A DNA stretch of 64,000 bases from Hassallia sp050875635 (GTDB lineage: Bacteria > Cyanobacteriota > Cyanobacteriia > Cyanobacteriales > Nostocaceae): assembly GCF_050875635.1 (NCBI RefSeq), contig NZ_JBPAOH010000005.1, forward strand, positions 50,596 to 114,595, written 5' to 3'. The notes beneath the pieces were generated by a model. The model saw only the letters and a list, made by a program, of their open reading frames with translations, was not told the DNA's origin and did no database searches. Of this stretch, positions 51,717 to 61,332 are shown one piece after another (the stretch's first letter is position 1; every line of letters starts with the position of its first letter). Both the position numbers and the translations under genes were made by a program.

Positions 51717-52160
51717 TTAAGAATCAGGAATAAACGCAGTTTGCACCGTATAGACGATGAGCGTGGCTTTGTAAGTGAGAAATCCCAAGAATATTGGCAG
51801 GACATGTAAATCGCGCCATTGAGTCGCAACTACCATCAAACCAATAAACAGAGCAAAACGATCTTTGCTCAAACTTTTTTTTTCGCTACCTAGCCGCTCA
51901 ACGTCTCTAGCCAGCAATTTTAAGTAAACCACACCCGCACACGCCCCTATCAAATAATTCAGGGCAATGTTTAGGGAATAAAAAATCCACACTGAGATAA
52001 AAATAATCCCGGTCAACACGAGTGTGATTTTCAACAACTTCTGAAAGAGTTGATAAAACTCTTCCATAGAAGAAGAGGCTGGTTCTGTATCCTCAAAACC
52101 AGGTTGAGCATCTTGTCGTGTTGTCGGCGTGGGGTTAATCGATTCGTCTGACAAGCTCAC
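51717..52160 (-). CDS. atpI: ATP synthase-associated AtpI protein
   Basis: This 147-residue protein is at the head of the operon. After a polar N terminus (INPTPTTRQDAQPGFEDTEP) it has about four hydrophobic segments: LLKITLVLTGIIFISVWIFY, LNIALNYLIGACAGVVYLKL, FALFIGLMVVATQWRDLHVL and PIFLGFLTYKATLIVYTV. AtpI proteins help assemble the c ring or support magnesium uptake in other bacteria. The apparent start is a GTG at 52160, without a clear ribosome binding site. The operon promoter should lie within 52161-52395, which also holds repeats. Confidence 0.88.
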   Translation of the reverse strand: MSLSDESINPTPTTRQDAQPGFEDTEPASSSMEEFYQLFQKLLKITLVLTGIIFISVWIFYSLNIALNYLIGACAGVVYLKLLARDVERLGSEKKSLSKDRFALFIGLMVVATQWRDLHVLPIFLGFLTYKATLIVYTVQTAFIPDS

Positions 52161-52259
52161 GGGAAGGAGAAACCAGTACAGCTAATTATGTTGACTGCAC
52201 ATTCAGTCAGCTGAATCATATCACGGTTGGGTAACAATACTTTAGGAAAAAACAATTAA

Positions 52260-52395
52260 CTTCTTGTTTGGGAGTTGGGAGGAGCGGAGTTGGGAGTTAG
52301 GAGGAGCGGAGTTAGGAGTTAGGAGGAGCGTGGTTAGTGGTTAGTTGTCCCCCTTGTCCCCCTTGTCCCCCTTGTCCCCTTGTCTCCTTGTCTCC
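52260..52395. repeat. GGAGTTGGGAGGAGC and CCCTTGTCCC repeats upstream of atpI
   Basis: GGAGTTGGGAGGAGCGGAGT units (52270-52335) are followed by CCCTTGTCCCCCTTGTCCCC units (52348-52395). They lie between the convergent-looking 3' end of the methyltransferase gene and the atp promoter. Confidence 0.8.
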
Positions 52396-53574
52396 CTACC
52401 TTGGTGTTAACAATATCACCTGCTGCTCAAGGAGCGATCGCACTCCCTCTATCCCCAACTCCACACTTCCTAAAATCTCTCCTACCGTCGCTTTTCTATC
52501 ACATTTTTGCAAAAACTCAAACTCGCTGTCTGACAAGTTGATAATTTGATAATCGTAGTTAAAAATACACTTACTCGGAAACCCATCAATACAAGGATTA
52601 AGTTCGGGAATCGCTGCTAATAAAGCATCATCAACTGACCAGTCTGCTTTTACTATGGTCGGACGACCGAGAAAAAACTCGTAATGGGTAACTTCTGGAT
52701 CTAGTAATTCTATCAGTCGGTATAAAGAGCGATCGCTCAAACCTTGTGCCCGTTCGATTAACTCCGGTGCTTTGCTCAAAAGTCGCTGCAACTGCCAAAA
52801 TCCCGGATTTGAAAAGTTAATAAACTCCAAACCCGAAGCATCAATTAATTCAAATAGCGTATCAATGTTGTAGTCAATCTCTTGGGGATGGACGTACATA
52901 TCGGCAAAGCATTCATCCCGCTGGTTTTCCAATGCCCAACGTTGTTTTTCGTACTTGACAATTCGATTATTTTCTGGTAATGATGAAAATAATTGTCGCC
53001 CGACTTGGACACCATCGCGATAATCGCCGCGTTTGTCACCTTGAAGGAGTGCGATCGCCTTTTGCATAAGTTGAATTTCCCAGCGTCCCAACTCGCCATA
53101 GACGAAGATGTGCATCAACCCACCTGGGGCTAACTTTTTCGCCAAAGCTTGAATACCGCGAATTGGATCGCTTAAATGGTGCAGCACTCCCACACAGTTA
53201 ATTAAATCAAACTCACCCGGAAGTTGTTCCACGTCGTACAAACTGAGGTGATGAAATTCTACTCTATTGGCTCCAGAACGTTTGCAGCGCTCTTTTGCAA
53301 CATCTAAAGCACCAGCACTTAAGTCAATTCCGACAACCTGGGCTTGTGGGTTGAGATGTACCAAATATTCAGTACTCACCCCCGTACCGCAGCCAGCGTC
53401 TAAAATGCGGATGTCTTGCTTTTGCGGTTTTTGTCCGGTGCAGAAGTTGTAAGCGGCTAACCAATTCCAGCGCCAATTGTAACCGGGTGGTGGTTCATCT
53501 AGCAGCGGTTCTGGGGGAAAGGGGTAGGTATTGTAGAGTTTGGCGACAGCAGCGCTAACGGTTTGATCGGACAT
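52396..53574 (-). CDS. class I SAM-dependent methyltransferase
   Basis: The 392-residue protein has an N-terminal YPFPPEPLLDEPPPGYNWRW motif that I recall from a cyanobacterial group. The Rossmann core follows with ILDAGCGTGVSTEYLVHLNP (SAM loop), VVGIDLSAGALDVAKERCKR (acidic loop) and LINCVGVLHHLSDPIRGIQA, LAPGGLMHIFVYGELGRWEI. The C-terminal 200 residues (WALENQRDECFADMYVHPQE, ELIDASGLEFINFSNPGFWQ) are an additional domain ending in a small winged-helix-like unit (VGEILGSVELGIEGVRSLLE). The substrate is unknown. It ends just before the atp operon. Confidence 0.85.
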   Translation of the reverse strand: MSDQTVSAAVAKLYNTYPFPPEPLLDEPPPGYNWRWNWLAAYNFCTGQKPQKQDIRILDAGCGTGVSTEYLVHLNPQAQVVGIDLSAGALDVAKERCKRSGANRVEFHHLSLYDVEQLPGEFDLINCVGVLHHLSDPIRGIQALAKKLAPGGLMHIFVYGELGRWEIQLMQKAIALLQGDKRGDYRDGVQVGRQLFSSLPENNRIVKYEKQRWALENQRDECFADMYVHPQEIDYNIDTLFELIDASGLEFINFSNPGFWQLQRLLSKAPELIERAQGLSDRSLYRLIELLDPEVTHYEFFLGRPTIVKADWSVDDALLAAIPELNPCIDGFPSKCIFNYDYQIINLSDSEFEFLQKCDRKATVGEILGSVELGIEGVRSLLEQQVILLTPR

Positions 53575-53639
53575 TTTTGGAGCAGTATGGCAGCATTTTT
53601 GAGTGTAGCGAATGCTGGATCATTTTTGATTAAATTAGA

Positions 53640-53765
53640 AGCCTGACACCCTCAAGGGTGCAGCTACACGAACGAAGTCCGCCTGCGCGGACTAATAAAT
53701 TAAAAGCCTGCGTAGGCAGGCTTTGTTCGTATAGCCCCAGGCTTCTAGCCTGAGGGAGGGGTGTT
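53640..53765. repeat. dispersed hairpin element (AGTCCGCCTGCGCGGACT)
   Basis: The element contains AGTCCGCCTGCGCGGACT (18-bp near-palindrome, about 53677-53694), AGCCTGCGTAGGCAGGCT and TTGTTCGTATAGCC, then CAGGCTTCTAGCCTG. A second copy with the same parts (AGTCCGCGAAGGCGGACT, TTTGTTCGTATAGCC) lies at 56655-56715. It is a composite repeat of three hairpins. Confidence 0.8.
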
Positions 53766-53767
53766 TA

Positions 53768-54298
53768 TCAAAGGTCACATTGATGGGTTTGGCAATATTT
53801 GGCGTTTTTGATTTCACCTTGCAAATTATTCAAAGAAATTATCTGCAAATTAGTCCCATTTTGAACTTCAGCAGTGATGTAAGCGAATTTTTGCCCGCGA
53901 GAAAACGTGTCTCTACCGACTTTGGCGACAGAACGAGAATTACGAAAATCGTTGGCAATTTCTGAATTATAAATATTTTGCAGCAGTTTCATGCCCTTAG
54001 CATTATTAGTGGTAAATTTTATGCTGGGGTCATTGCTGACTGTTATTCCTTCTTTAGTTACAGTCCCGTTTTCGGAAGTAGTATTTACATAAAAGTATAA
54101 ATTACCGTTGCGACCTTCGTAACCATGTGCTTCGTTGTTATACTTCAGCGCTGATAGTTGAGGTCTGGTTTTTGCCCAGTTGAGGACAGTGTTAATGTTT
54201 TGTCCTGGTAGTGCGTTTGCAGGTGCGACAGTTAAGGCGATCGCACAAACGGATAAAGCAGCAGTTGATAATAAGTTAAATTTATTACGAGCAAACAT
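53768..54298 (-). CDS. exported protein of unknown function
   Basis: The 176-residue protein has a clear signal peptide (NKFNLLSTAALSVCAIALTV, then APANA) and a mature domain of about 145 residues with alternating beta-like segments: TRPQLSALKYNNEAHGYEGR, GNLYFYVNTTSENGTVTKEG, RDTFSRGQKFAYITAEV and NGTNLQIISLNNLQGEIK. Two cysteines at the end (KYCQTHQCDL) may form a disulfide. No family is recognised. A related but truncated gene lies just upstream (54408-54554), so a duplication is likely. Confidence 0.7.
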   Translation of the reverse strand: MFARNKFNLLSTAALSVCAIALTVAPANALPGQNINTVLNWAKTRPQLSALKYNNEAHGYEGRNGNLYFYVNTTSENGTVTKEGITVSNDPSIKFTTNNAKGMKLLQNIYNSEIANDFRNSRSVAKVGRDTFSRGQKFAYITAEVQNGTNLQIISLNNLQGEIKNAKYCQTHQCDL

Positions 54299-54407
54299 CG
54301 GTTTCCTCTGTTATGTGAAAAATAAGTAGTTACAGTTTAGGCGATCGCTAAATTACGTTAGTGATTGCAGTCACACACGCGATCGCACAATTAGCATCTT
54401 GAATATT

Positions 54408-54554
54408 TCAAGGTTGTACAACAGGTATATTCTGTGTCAACCTGAAGGCAAGATTCGTGTTTGGTTTTGGTAAGCCATCAGCAGAAGTGTTCGCCCACAT
54501 CAGGGCTAGAGTGAACAAAGCAGCATGTAATAGTAAGTAAAATTTATTACGCAT
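54408..54554 (-). CDS. short exported peptide, degraded paralogue of its neighbour
   Basis: ATG 54554 encodes 48 residues (MRNKFYLLLHAALFTLALMW, then ANTSADGLPKPNTN). The signal peptide and following LPKPN align with the N terminus of the exported protein at 53768-54298 (NKFNLLSTAALSV to ALPGQN). It then ends after LAFRLTQNIPVVQP, so the mature domain is missing. It may be a decayed duplicate or a small secreted peptide. An upstream frame extends to 54599 but lacks a signal-like start. Confidence 0.5.
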   Translation of the reverse strand: MRNKFYLLLHAALFTLALMWANTSADGLPKPNTNLAFRLTQNIPVVQP

Positions 54555-55110
54555 AAATATAAGTTTTTTATAAGTGGACGTTGATATATACAGCTTCACT
54601 CACTTCTATTTCGCAATCAGCCGGGAAATTTATTTTTGAGCGATCGCACTCGTGCATTGCCTCAATAAAGCGGCAATTTATCAATCATTTTTTCGCGAGT
54701 ATCATAAATGCTGTACAAATCCACGCGGCAAAATAAAGCGCTACACGACGCGGTAACGGGGGACTAATGGCTTATGGGGTGATTGGTTGGGAAGGTCTAG
54801 GCTTGGTTATATAGTTTTTCTAAGTGTTATTACGAGGAATAAGCATTTGATACATTTTAAAATATCCAGTATATTTGTTGAGGATATTAAATTCTTGAAA
54901 AGGTTAATTTATAAGGATGTTTGTACAGTACTGACTCAGAAAGTTTTGCAAATTAAAAAACCTAAACCTTGCCAGAAGTAATTAAAAAAAACTTCTGTCT
55001 AGATTCACTAAAATACGAGTATAAAAATACGTTAGTGAGTGTTTGACACTTATTTTTAGAAAGGCTAGTGCCAATATAAATTATAGTTTTCAAAAAGGAT
55101 ATTATATATA
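54555..55110. other. AT-rich intergenic region
   Basis: About 550 bases hold no supported gene. The open frame 54787-54981 has a lysine- and isoleucine-rich composition that random AT-rich sequence would give. A GC drop begins here and continues to about 56.9 kb. Confidence 0.4.
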
Positions 55111-55497
55111 ATGAATTTTAAGATGCATGATGATGGAACTCAAATTACGGTCACGAATCACAGATGTAAAAATCCAGAGTGTAACAAACATGATTTTATG
55201 CGTCGTATTTTAACTTCATTAACTCCAGATGGTTCATCTGTATTTAATGTTAACTCTTCAAAAAATCAAGTAACAGCTACAAACAATTATTTTGATTTTA
55301 TAACAGAACCTGAATATGATGACGATGGTAATATAATAGATGTTCATTCAGAACCAAGAGAGGAAACTGATTATTACAGTTGGGATTTTGTTGAATGTCG
55401 GCATTGTAAAAAATATTATGTACTTCAAAGTTTGTACAGTACTTTAGCAGAAGAGAAATTTTTAAATTTGTATCCGTTATTTACTTTGGAAAGTTAA
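55111..55497 (+). CDS. hypothetical protein with cysteine pairs
   Basis: This is a 128-residue soluble, acidic protein. Two cysteine groups (HRCKNPECNKHDF near residue 20 and VECRHCKKYY near residue 100) may bind zinc. Between them lie a beta-rich part (VFNVNSSKNQVTATNNYFDF) and an acidic linker (EPEYDDDGNIIDVHSEPREE). The start at 55111 follows AAAAAGGATATTATATATA, with AAGGA as a weak ribosome binding site. I do not recognise a family. It lies in an AT-rich block with a lipoprotein gene. Confidence 0.6.
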   Translation: MNFKMHDDGTQITVTNHRCKNPECNKHDFMRRILTSLTPDGSSVFNVNSSKNQVTATNNYFDFITEPEYDDDGNIIDVHSEPREETDYYSWDFVECRHCKKYYVLQSLYSTLAEEKFLNLYPLFTLES

Positions 55498-55833
55498 ATT
55501 AAGTAATCTATTTTTAAAGGTAATTGAGATTTTGCGTTTTCCAAAGACGCAAAGTCTCAATTGAAAATAGTTTCATAATAAAATCTCCTGTTCAAGTAGT
55601 TATTAAATGTATAATTGACGACCTAGATGCTTATCAGTCAGTTTATAATGGTTGGAAAACACTTTCGGTACATCTGACCAAGACCTAGTAAAACAACTAG
55701 AAAAACAGTTTGGTAAATATCCGAGATAATTATAATATAATTGGAATTTTTCTATTTATTAAACATATTTTTAAAGCAGAAATTTAAATATATGCTTCTC
55801 AACGAATTCATCAGGTATAACAGAAACATAGAG

Positions 55834-56562
55834 ATGAAAAAACGTCATTTATATTGGGCTAAACATCTAAAAATAGTTCCCTTTATTGCTATTATATGCT
55901 TACTGTCTGGTTGTGTTTCGTATAAAAGTCAAAGCCCTAATTATAATTCTTATTGCCAATCTAATTATCAGAATTATCAAAATTGTCAAGAAGAAGTAGA
56001 TTGGGTTGCCACATTTATACAAACTTCAATATTTATTTTTTTGGTTTTTTGTATAACTAGCTATATAATTACCTCACCATCAGTATTAAGAACTACAAGA
56101 ACTTTACAACAAGTTATAGAGCCAAATGCCGAAGACGAAAATAAAGCTACATATCTAAATGAACTTTTACGTTTAACTGGTGGATTTATTATTGGAGATA
56201 AAGTCGTATTTCAAGAAATTCGTTTTCATGAAAAAAATAAGATATATGAAATTTGCCAAAAAATACTATTAGAAGATGGAATTGGTGCAGATGAAATAAT
56301 GTTAGCTTATTTTGGGAATTACAGTAATGACTCGAAAATATTTAAGAGTGCTGTATTCAGCCTAAATATGTATGTTTCAGTATGCCTGCTGGCAAGTAAA
56401 TGTAACTCAGATTTAATAATAGGTTCTGATTTTTATATTTTTATAGAAGAAATTATAACCAAATTAAAAACTAATCCATCAGATTTTTGTGAACCTGATA
56501 ATGTCACATTATCAGCAGATAAAATTCAAGCATATTTTAATGATATAAAAAGTCAGTTATAA
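55834..56562 (+). CDS. lipoprotein-like membrane protein of unknown function
   Basis: ATG 55834 gives 242 residues with a lysine-rich start and lipobox (KIVPFIAIICLLSGCVSYKS). An Asn/Tyr/Gln-rich stretch (SPNYNSYCQSNYQNYQNCQE) follows, then one membrane helix (FIQTSIFIFLVFCITSYIIT). The cytoplasmic helical domain (NKATYLNELLRLTGGFIIGD, DEIMLAYFGNYSNDSKIFKS) has no known motif. Longer starts at 55741 and 55792 would spoil the lipobox. The gene is distinctly AT-rich compared with flanking phycobilisome and ATP synthase genes, which suggests recent acquisition. Confidence 0.65.
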   Translation: MKKRHLYWAKHLKIVPFIAIICLLSGCVSYKSQSPNYNSYCQSNYQNYQNCQEEVDWVATFIQTSIFIFLVFCITSYIITSPSVLRTTRTLQQVIEPNAEDENKATYLNELLRLTGGFIIGDKVVFQEIRFHEKNKIYEICQKILLEDGIGADEIMLAYFGNYSNDSKIFKSAVFSLNMYVSVCLLASKCNSDLIIGSDFYIFIEEIITKLKTNPSDFCEPDNVTLSADKIQAYFNDIKSQL

Positions 56563-56975
56563 AGGTGACATATTTAAAGAAAAAATGTAGTCTAACCTAG
56601 ATTTACCGACATTCTCACCCATATTTGTCACCGTCACCTAAAAATCACCACTCTTCATAGTCCGCGAAGGCGGACTTTGTTCGTATAGCCGCGACTTCCA
56701 GTCGTCAGGCACTAACGACACAAAACTTAGGATTTCTCTCACAGACGCCTCCCATCCACTTGCCGAATCAGACGCTTGTAGATTACAGATTGTACACACT
56801 TCTTAATAAATACGCTCAGACGCCGCAAAACGTTCTAATCTAAAAGCTGAATGGGTTAAATTTTTTTGGCAGTTTTGAAAGTGGCACGGAAGTGGATGAC
56901 CACACCGATGTGTCAAGCTGCAAACGAACCCAGACTTAACACATAAATAATTATGATGGGAGTTTTAGAAATCCG
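56563..56975. other. apcE upstream region with a repeat
   Basis: The region carries the second copy of the hairpin element (56655-56715, AGTCCGCGAAGGCGGACT then GTTCGTATAGCCGCGACTTC). It must also hold the apcE promoter. A GGGAG motif precedes the apcE start by about 15 bases. No gene is visible. Confidence 0.5.
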
Positions 56976-59900
56976 ATGAGTGTTAAGGCAAGTGGTGGAA
57001 GCTCAGTTGCGCGTCCGCAACTATATCAAACTTTAGCTTTGTCAACAATTACCCAAGCGGAACAGCAAGACCGCTTTTTGGGAACCGGCGAACTGAAGGA
57101 ACTCGAAAGCTATTTTGCATCTGGTGCAAAGCGTTTAGAAATTGCCCAGACGCTCACGGACAATTCTGAGATTATTGTCTCACGAGCCGCCAACCGAATT
57201 TTTGTCGGTGGTTCGCCAATGGCTTTCTTAGAAAAGCTCAAAGAACCAGAACTAGAGACTGTTGCTGCTGGGGGAATTGATGTAAAAGAAGGAATGAAAT
57301 TAGGAAACGTCACCTACGTGGAAACTCGTGGCGGATTCCTGGAAAATTTACGTTCCATTTTTAACTCTTCGCCCAGCGGTCCGACACCTCCAGGTTTTAG
57401 ACCAATCAACATTTCCCGTTATGGTCCTAGCAATATGGCTAAGAGCTTGCGGGACTTGTCGTGGTTTCTGCGCTACGCAACTTATGCGATCGTCGCAGGC
57501 GATCCCAACATCATATCCGTGAATACACGGGGATTGCGAGAAATCATTGAGAACGCTTGTTCTGGTGAAGCAACAATTGTTGCTTTGCAAGAAATAAAAC
57601 TAGCATCACTCTCATTTTTCCGCAGGGATGCTGAGGCAGCAGATATTGTGACTCAGTACATGGATGTTTTGCTAGGAGAATTCAAAGCACCCACTCCATC
57701 AAATAAACTGCGCCAACGTCCCTCCAGCGACCAACAAGGGTTAGAACTGCCTCAAATTTACTTTAATGCGGCAGAGCGTAGACCCAAGTTTGTCATGAAG
57801 ACTGGATTGAGCGCAGGTGAAAAAAATGAAGTAGTCAAAGCGGCTTATCGGCAAATCTTTGAGCGCGACATTACCCGTGCTTACAGTCAGTCGATATCTT
57901 ACCTAGAATCTCAGGTGAAGAACGGTACAATCTCGATGAAAGAGTTTGTCCGACGCCTTGGCAAATCTCCCCTTTACCAAAAACAGTTTTATCAGCCTTT
58001 TATCAACAGCCGCGCTTTAGAATTGGCATTCCGTCACTTCCTCGGACGTGGACCGAGTAGCCGCGAAGAAGTACAAGATTACTTCTCGATTATTTCCAAT
58101 GGCGGTCTATCTGCTTTAGTCGATGCTTTGGTAGATTCTCAGGAATATTCTGACTACTTTGGGGAAGAAACAGTACCATATTTGCGCGGTCTGGGTCAAG
58201 AAGCTCAAGAATGTCGCAACTGGGGACCGCAGCAAGACCTGTTAAATTACAGTGCGCCTTTCCGCAAAGTTCCTCAGTTTATCACGACATTCGCTGACTA
58301 CGAACAGCCACTACCAGATCAACACGTTTACGGTTCTGGTAACGATCCGCTGGAAATTCAATTTGGAGCGATTTTCCCGAAAGAAACTCGCAACCCCAGC
58401 ACTCGTCCGGCGCCTTTTGGCAAAGATACCAAGCGGATTTTGATTCACAATGGTCCCGGTATTTCTAACCAAAATGGCAATCCGAAAGCGCGTGGTGAAT
58501 TCCCAGGTACGCTCGGTCCGAAAGTGTTTAGGTTAGATCAGCTACCCGGCACAAGAGGCAGAAAAGCACCAAGCGGTGTCAGTGTAAAATACTCGGAAAG
58601 CTCGACCCAAGCATTAATTAAAGGTGCTTACCTGCAAGTTTTTGGTCGCGATGTTTATGAAGGTCAGCGGCTGAAAGTAGCAGAAATTAAGCTGGAAAAC
58701 GGTGAAATTTCTGTAAGAGAATTTATCCGTGCTTTGGCGAAGTCGGATCTGTTCCGGAAAATGTACTGGACTTCGCTTTATGTATGTAAGGCGATCGAGT
58801 ACATCCACCGTCGCTTGTTGGGTCGTCCTACCTACGGTCGTCAAGAAAACAATAAGTACTTCGATATCTGTTCTAAGAAGGGCTTCTACGCGCTTGTAGA
58901 TGCGATTATTGACAGTCCGGAGTACAGTGAGGCGTTTGGTGAAGATACAGTTCCTTACGAACGTTATCTGACTCCTCAAGGTGTTTCGCTGCGACAACTG
59001 CGCGTTGGTAGCATTCGCGAAGACGTCGGTAACAGAGTTGACAAGGAAGAAGCGCCGCGCTTTGTCGAACTTGGTGCTGTCGAAACTCGCTCAGAACCGG
59101 AAATTCAGTCCCGCATTAATCAAGGTGTTAGCAAGAAGCGCGAACAAACCAAAGTCTTCAAGTTGGTAGCAGGTCTTAACGATAAAGTTGCTGTGAAAAC
59201 AGCGATTGGTGCTGCTTACCGGCAGATTTTCGAGCGCGATATTGCTCCATACATCGTGAAAAACGAATTTACGGCGTTAGAAAGCAAACTGGGTAACGGG
59301 GAAATTAACGTTAAGGAATTCATCGAAGGTTTAGGTGGTTCTAGTCTATACCAAAGAGAGTTCTACGCGCCTTATCCCAACACCAAGGTAATTGAACTGG
59401 GAACCAAGCACTTCTTAGGTCGTGCGCCATTAGATCAGGCAGAAATTCGCAAGTATAATCAGATACTGGCAAGTCAAGGGCTGCGTGCTTTTATTGGGGC
59501 GATGGTGAACAGTGTTGAGTATCTGCAAGCCTTTGGTGAAGATACAGTGCCTTACAACCGCTTCTTAACATTGCCGGCGGCGAACTACCCGAACTCTCAG
59601 AAATTGTACAACCAACTCACCAAACAAAACGATGATGTGGTTGTGCCCAGCTTTGAGACGGTGGAGCCGCGTATGGATGTGGCGAAAATGCCGCTTTTGG
59701 GCAAGGCGATCGCAGATTTGGCGGCGAGAACTCGCGAAATCGACAAAACCAAACCGCTGTTTATCGAACTCGGTCGTTCCTTCAACGACGGTCGCGGACA
59801 GTCGGTGGAAGTTGGTGTCGGTACAACTCGTCGCAAACCATCCCGCATTTACCGCATGACTGTAGGAACGGGTCAAGCAGAAATGCAGCAGGTGATGGAC

Positions 59901-60368
59901 GCGATTTACTGTCAGGTATTGGATGTATTTAGCGGACAGGTTCCTGATTACTTCCGCCGTTCTGACTTGGAAAGCAAACTGCGGAATGGGGAAATCTCCG
60001 TGCGCGAGTTTGTGCGCGATCTAGCTAGTTCAGAAATCTATCGCAAACGCTTCTATACGCCTTATCCCAACACCAAAGTGATTGAATTCCTATTCCGTCA
60101 CCTATTGGGACGCGCACCAGCTACTCAGGCGGAAATACGCACTTACAACAAGCTGCTGGCTGATGGCGGTTTAAAAGCCGCTGTAATAGCGATAGTCGAA
60201 AGCCCAGAGTACGCTCGTTACTTTGGTGAAGACGTAGTACCTTACAACCGCTTCCCATCTTTACCTGCGGGTAACTACCTCGGTAGCGTCCAAGCGGCTG
60301 CGGACTTGGTGAAACAATCCTGGTCTAGCTTGTCACCGTCTGTTATAACCGGCGGACGTGCTAGGTAG
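56976..60368 (+). CDS. apcE: phycobilisome core-membrane linker ApcE (LCM)
   Basis: The 1130-residue protein starts with an allophycocyanin-like domain (residues 1-235). The chromophore cysteine is Cys195 (IIENACSGEATI). The domain is interrupted near 80-150 by the PB loop (ETRGGFLENLRSIFNSSP). Four linker repeats follow, starting near residues 280, 542, 735 and 968 (AAYRQIFERDI-type openings, each ending YFGEDTVPY-like). Four repeats are the number found in five-cylinder Nostoc-type cores. It is the terminal emitter that anchors the antenna to photosystem II. It heads the apcE-apcA-apcB-apcC cluster. Confidence 0.97.
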   Translation: MSVKASGGSSVARPQLYQTLALSTITQAEQQDRFLGTGELKELESYFASGAKRLEIAQTLTDNSEIIVSRAANRIFVGGSPMAFLEKLKEPELETVAAGGIDVKEGMKLGNVTYVETRGGFLENLRSIFNSSPSGPTPPGFRPINISRYGPSNMAKSLRDLSWFLRYATYAIVAGDPNIISVNTRGLREIIENACSGEATIVALQEIKLASLSFFRRDAEAADIVTQYMDVLLGEFKAPTPSNKLRQRPSSDQQGLELPQIYFNAAERRPKFVMKTGLSAGEKNEVVKAAYRQIFERDITRAYSQSISYLESQVKNGTISMKEFVRRLGKSPLYQKQFYQPFINSRALELAFRHFLGRGPSSREEVQDYFSIISNGGLSALVDALVDSQEYSDYFGEETVPYLRGLGQEAQECRNWGPQQDLLNYSAPFRKVPQFITTFADYEQPLPDQHVYGSGNDPLEIQFGAIFPKETRNPSTRPAPFGKDTKRILIHNGPGISNQNGNPKARGEFPGTLGPKVFRLDQLPGTRGRKAPSGVSVKYSESSTQALIKGAYLQVFGRDVYEGQRLKVAEIKLENGEISVREFIRALAKSDLFRKMYWTSLYVCKAIEYIHRRLLGRPTYGRQENNKYFDICSKKGFYALVDAIIDSPEYSEAFGEDTVPYERYLTPQGVSLRQLRVGSIREDVGNRVDKEEAPRFVELGAVETRSEPEIQSRINQGVSKKREQTKVFKLVAGLNDKVAVKTAIGAAYRQIFERDIAPYIVKNEFTALESKLGNGEINVKEFIEGLGGSSLYQREFYAPYPNTKVIELGTKHFLGRAPLDQAEIRKYNQILASQGLRAFIGAMVNSVEYLQAFGEDTVPYNRFLTLPAANYPNSQKLYNQLTKQNDDVVVPSFETVEPRMDVAKMPLLGKAIADLAARTREIDKTKPLFIELGRSFNDGRGQSVEVGVGTTRRKPSRIYRMTVGTGQAEMQQVMDAIYCQVLDVFSGQVPDYFRRSDLESKLRNGEISVREFVRDLASSEIYRKRFYTPYPNTKVIEFLFRHLLGRAPATQAEIRTYNKLLADGGLKAAVIAIVESPEYARYFGEDVVPYNRFPSLPAGNYLGSVQAAADLVKQSWSSLSPSVITGGRAR

Positions 60369-60781
60369 CGCTTAGGGGGACAGGGGGAGGGGGGGACAAG
60401 GGGACAAGGGGACAAGGGGGACAAGGAGAAATTTCTCCCCTCTCCCCCCCTCCCCCCCTATCCCCCTCTCCACTCCCCTCCCAACCTTTCGCAACAAAGC
60501 TTTCAGATTGTCTGTGCGACTGCAAATCTGAAAATAAATATTACAAAGTGTTAAGAGCAGTCATAATTGCTCAACATAATGCCCGAAAATATTTTGCGGA
60601 AGGTATCTGAGTTTTACGGCTTGTGTAGTTCTATTTACCCAAGTCAAATCGAAATTCCTAGCACAACACAAACAATTTTGCAAGTGTTTTGTCTAAGAAA
60701 ACGAGAAAAACTCAGTCAATCCAAAAAGTCGCACCAGTTTAATCAAATTCTGGTTTCATTAGTACTGGAGGAATCCAAATC
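60369..60781. other. apcE-apcA intergenic region with GGACAAGG repeats
   Basis: GGGACAAGGGGACAAGGGGA units (60380-60430) and CCCTCTCCCCCCCTCCCCCC (60436-60480) are near-complementary. The apcA leader follows, with GGAGG seven bases before the start, a strong ribosome binding site. The open frame starting at 60567 is not protein-like. Confidence 0.6.
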
Positions 60782-61267
60782 ATGAGTATCGTCACGAAAG
60801 CTATCGTGAATGCTGATGCAGAAGCCCGCTACCTTAGCCCTGGCGAACTGGATCGGATCAAGAGCTTTGTTACAGGTGGTGAGCGTCGTCTTCGGATCGC
60901 TCAAGTTTTGACTGACAACCGCGAGCGGATTGTTAAGCAAGCTGGTGACCAACTGTTCCAAAAGCGTCCTGATGTTGTATCTCCCGGTGGCAACGCTTAC
61001 GGTCAAGAAATGACCGCTACTTGCCTGCGTGACCTGGATTACTACCTCCGCCTGATCACCTACGGAGTTGTTTCTGGTGATGTAACCCCCATCGAAGAAA
61101 TCGGTGTTGTCGGTGTTCGCGAAATGTACAAGTCCTTGGGAACTCCCATTGACGCTGTTGCTTCAGGCGTAACCGCAATGAAGAATGCAGCTGCCTCTTT
61201 GTTGTCAAGTGAAGATGCTGGTGAAGCTGGCGCTTACTTCGACTACTTAGTTGGTGCAATGCAATAG
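60782..61267 (+). CDS. apcA: allophycocyanin alpha subunit
   Basis: This 161-residue phycobiliprotein starts MSIVTKAIVNADAEARYLSP, the standard N terminus. The phycocyanobilin attachment site is Cys81 in MTATCLRDLDYYLRLITYGV. It pairs with ApcB into trimers of the phycobilisome core. The ribosome binding site GGAGG lies seven bases upstream. It follows apcE by 413 bases and precedes apcB by 65. Confidence 0.98.
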   Translation: MSIVTKAIVNADAEARYLSPGELDRIKSFVTGGERRLRIAQVLTDNRERIVKQAGDQLFQKRPDVVSPGGNAYGQEMTATCLRDLDYYLRLITYGVVSGDVTPIEEIGVVGVREMYKSLGTPIDAVASGVTAMKNAAASLLSSEDAGEAGAYFDYLVGAMQ

Positions 61268-61332
61268 GTTGAACTTGTTTCTCTCTCGAAACAAAACAAT
61301 TGCAATACGGTTGGAAATAAGGAATTAACAAC

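Noticed and set aside
60567..60785. Small open frame in the apcA leader
   Set aside because: It overlaps the apcA start and ribosome binding site and has no conserved pattern.
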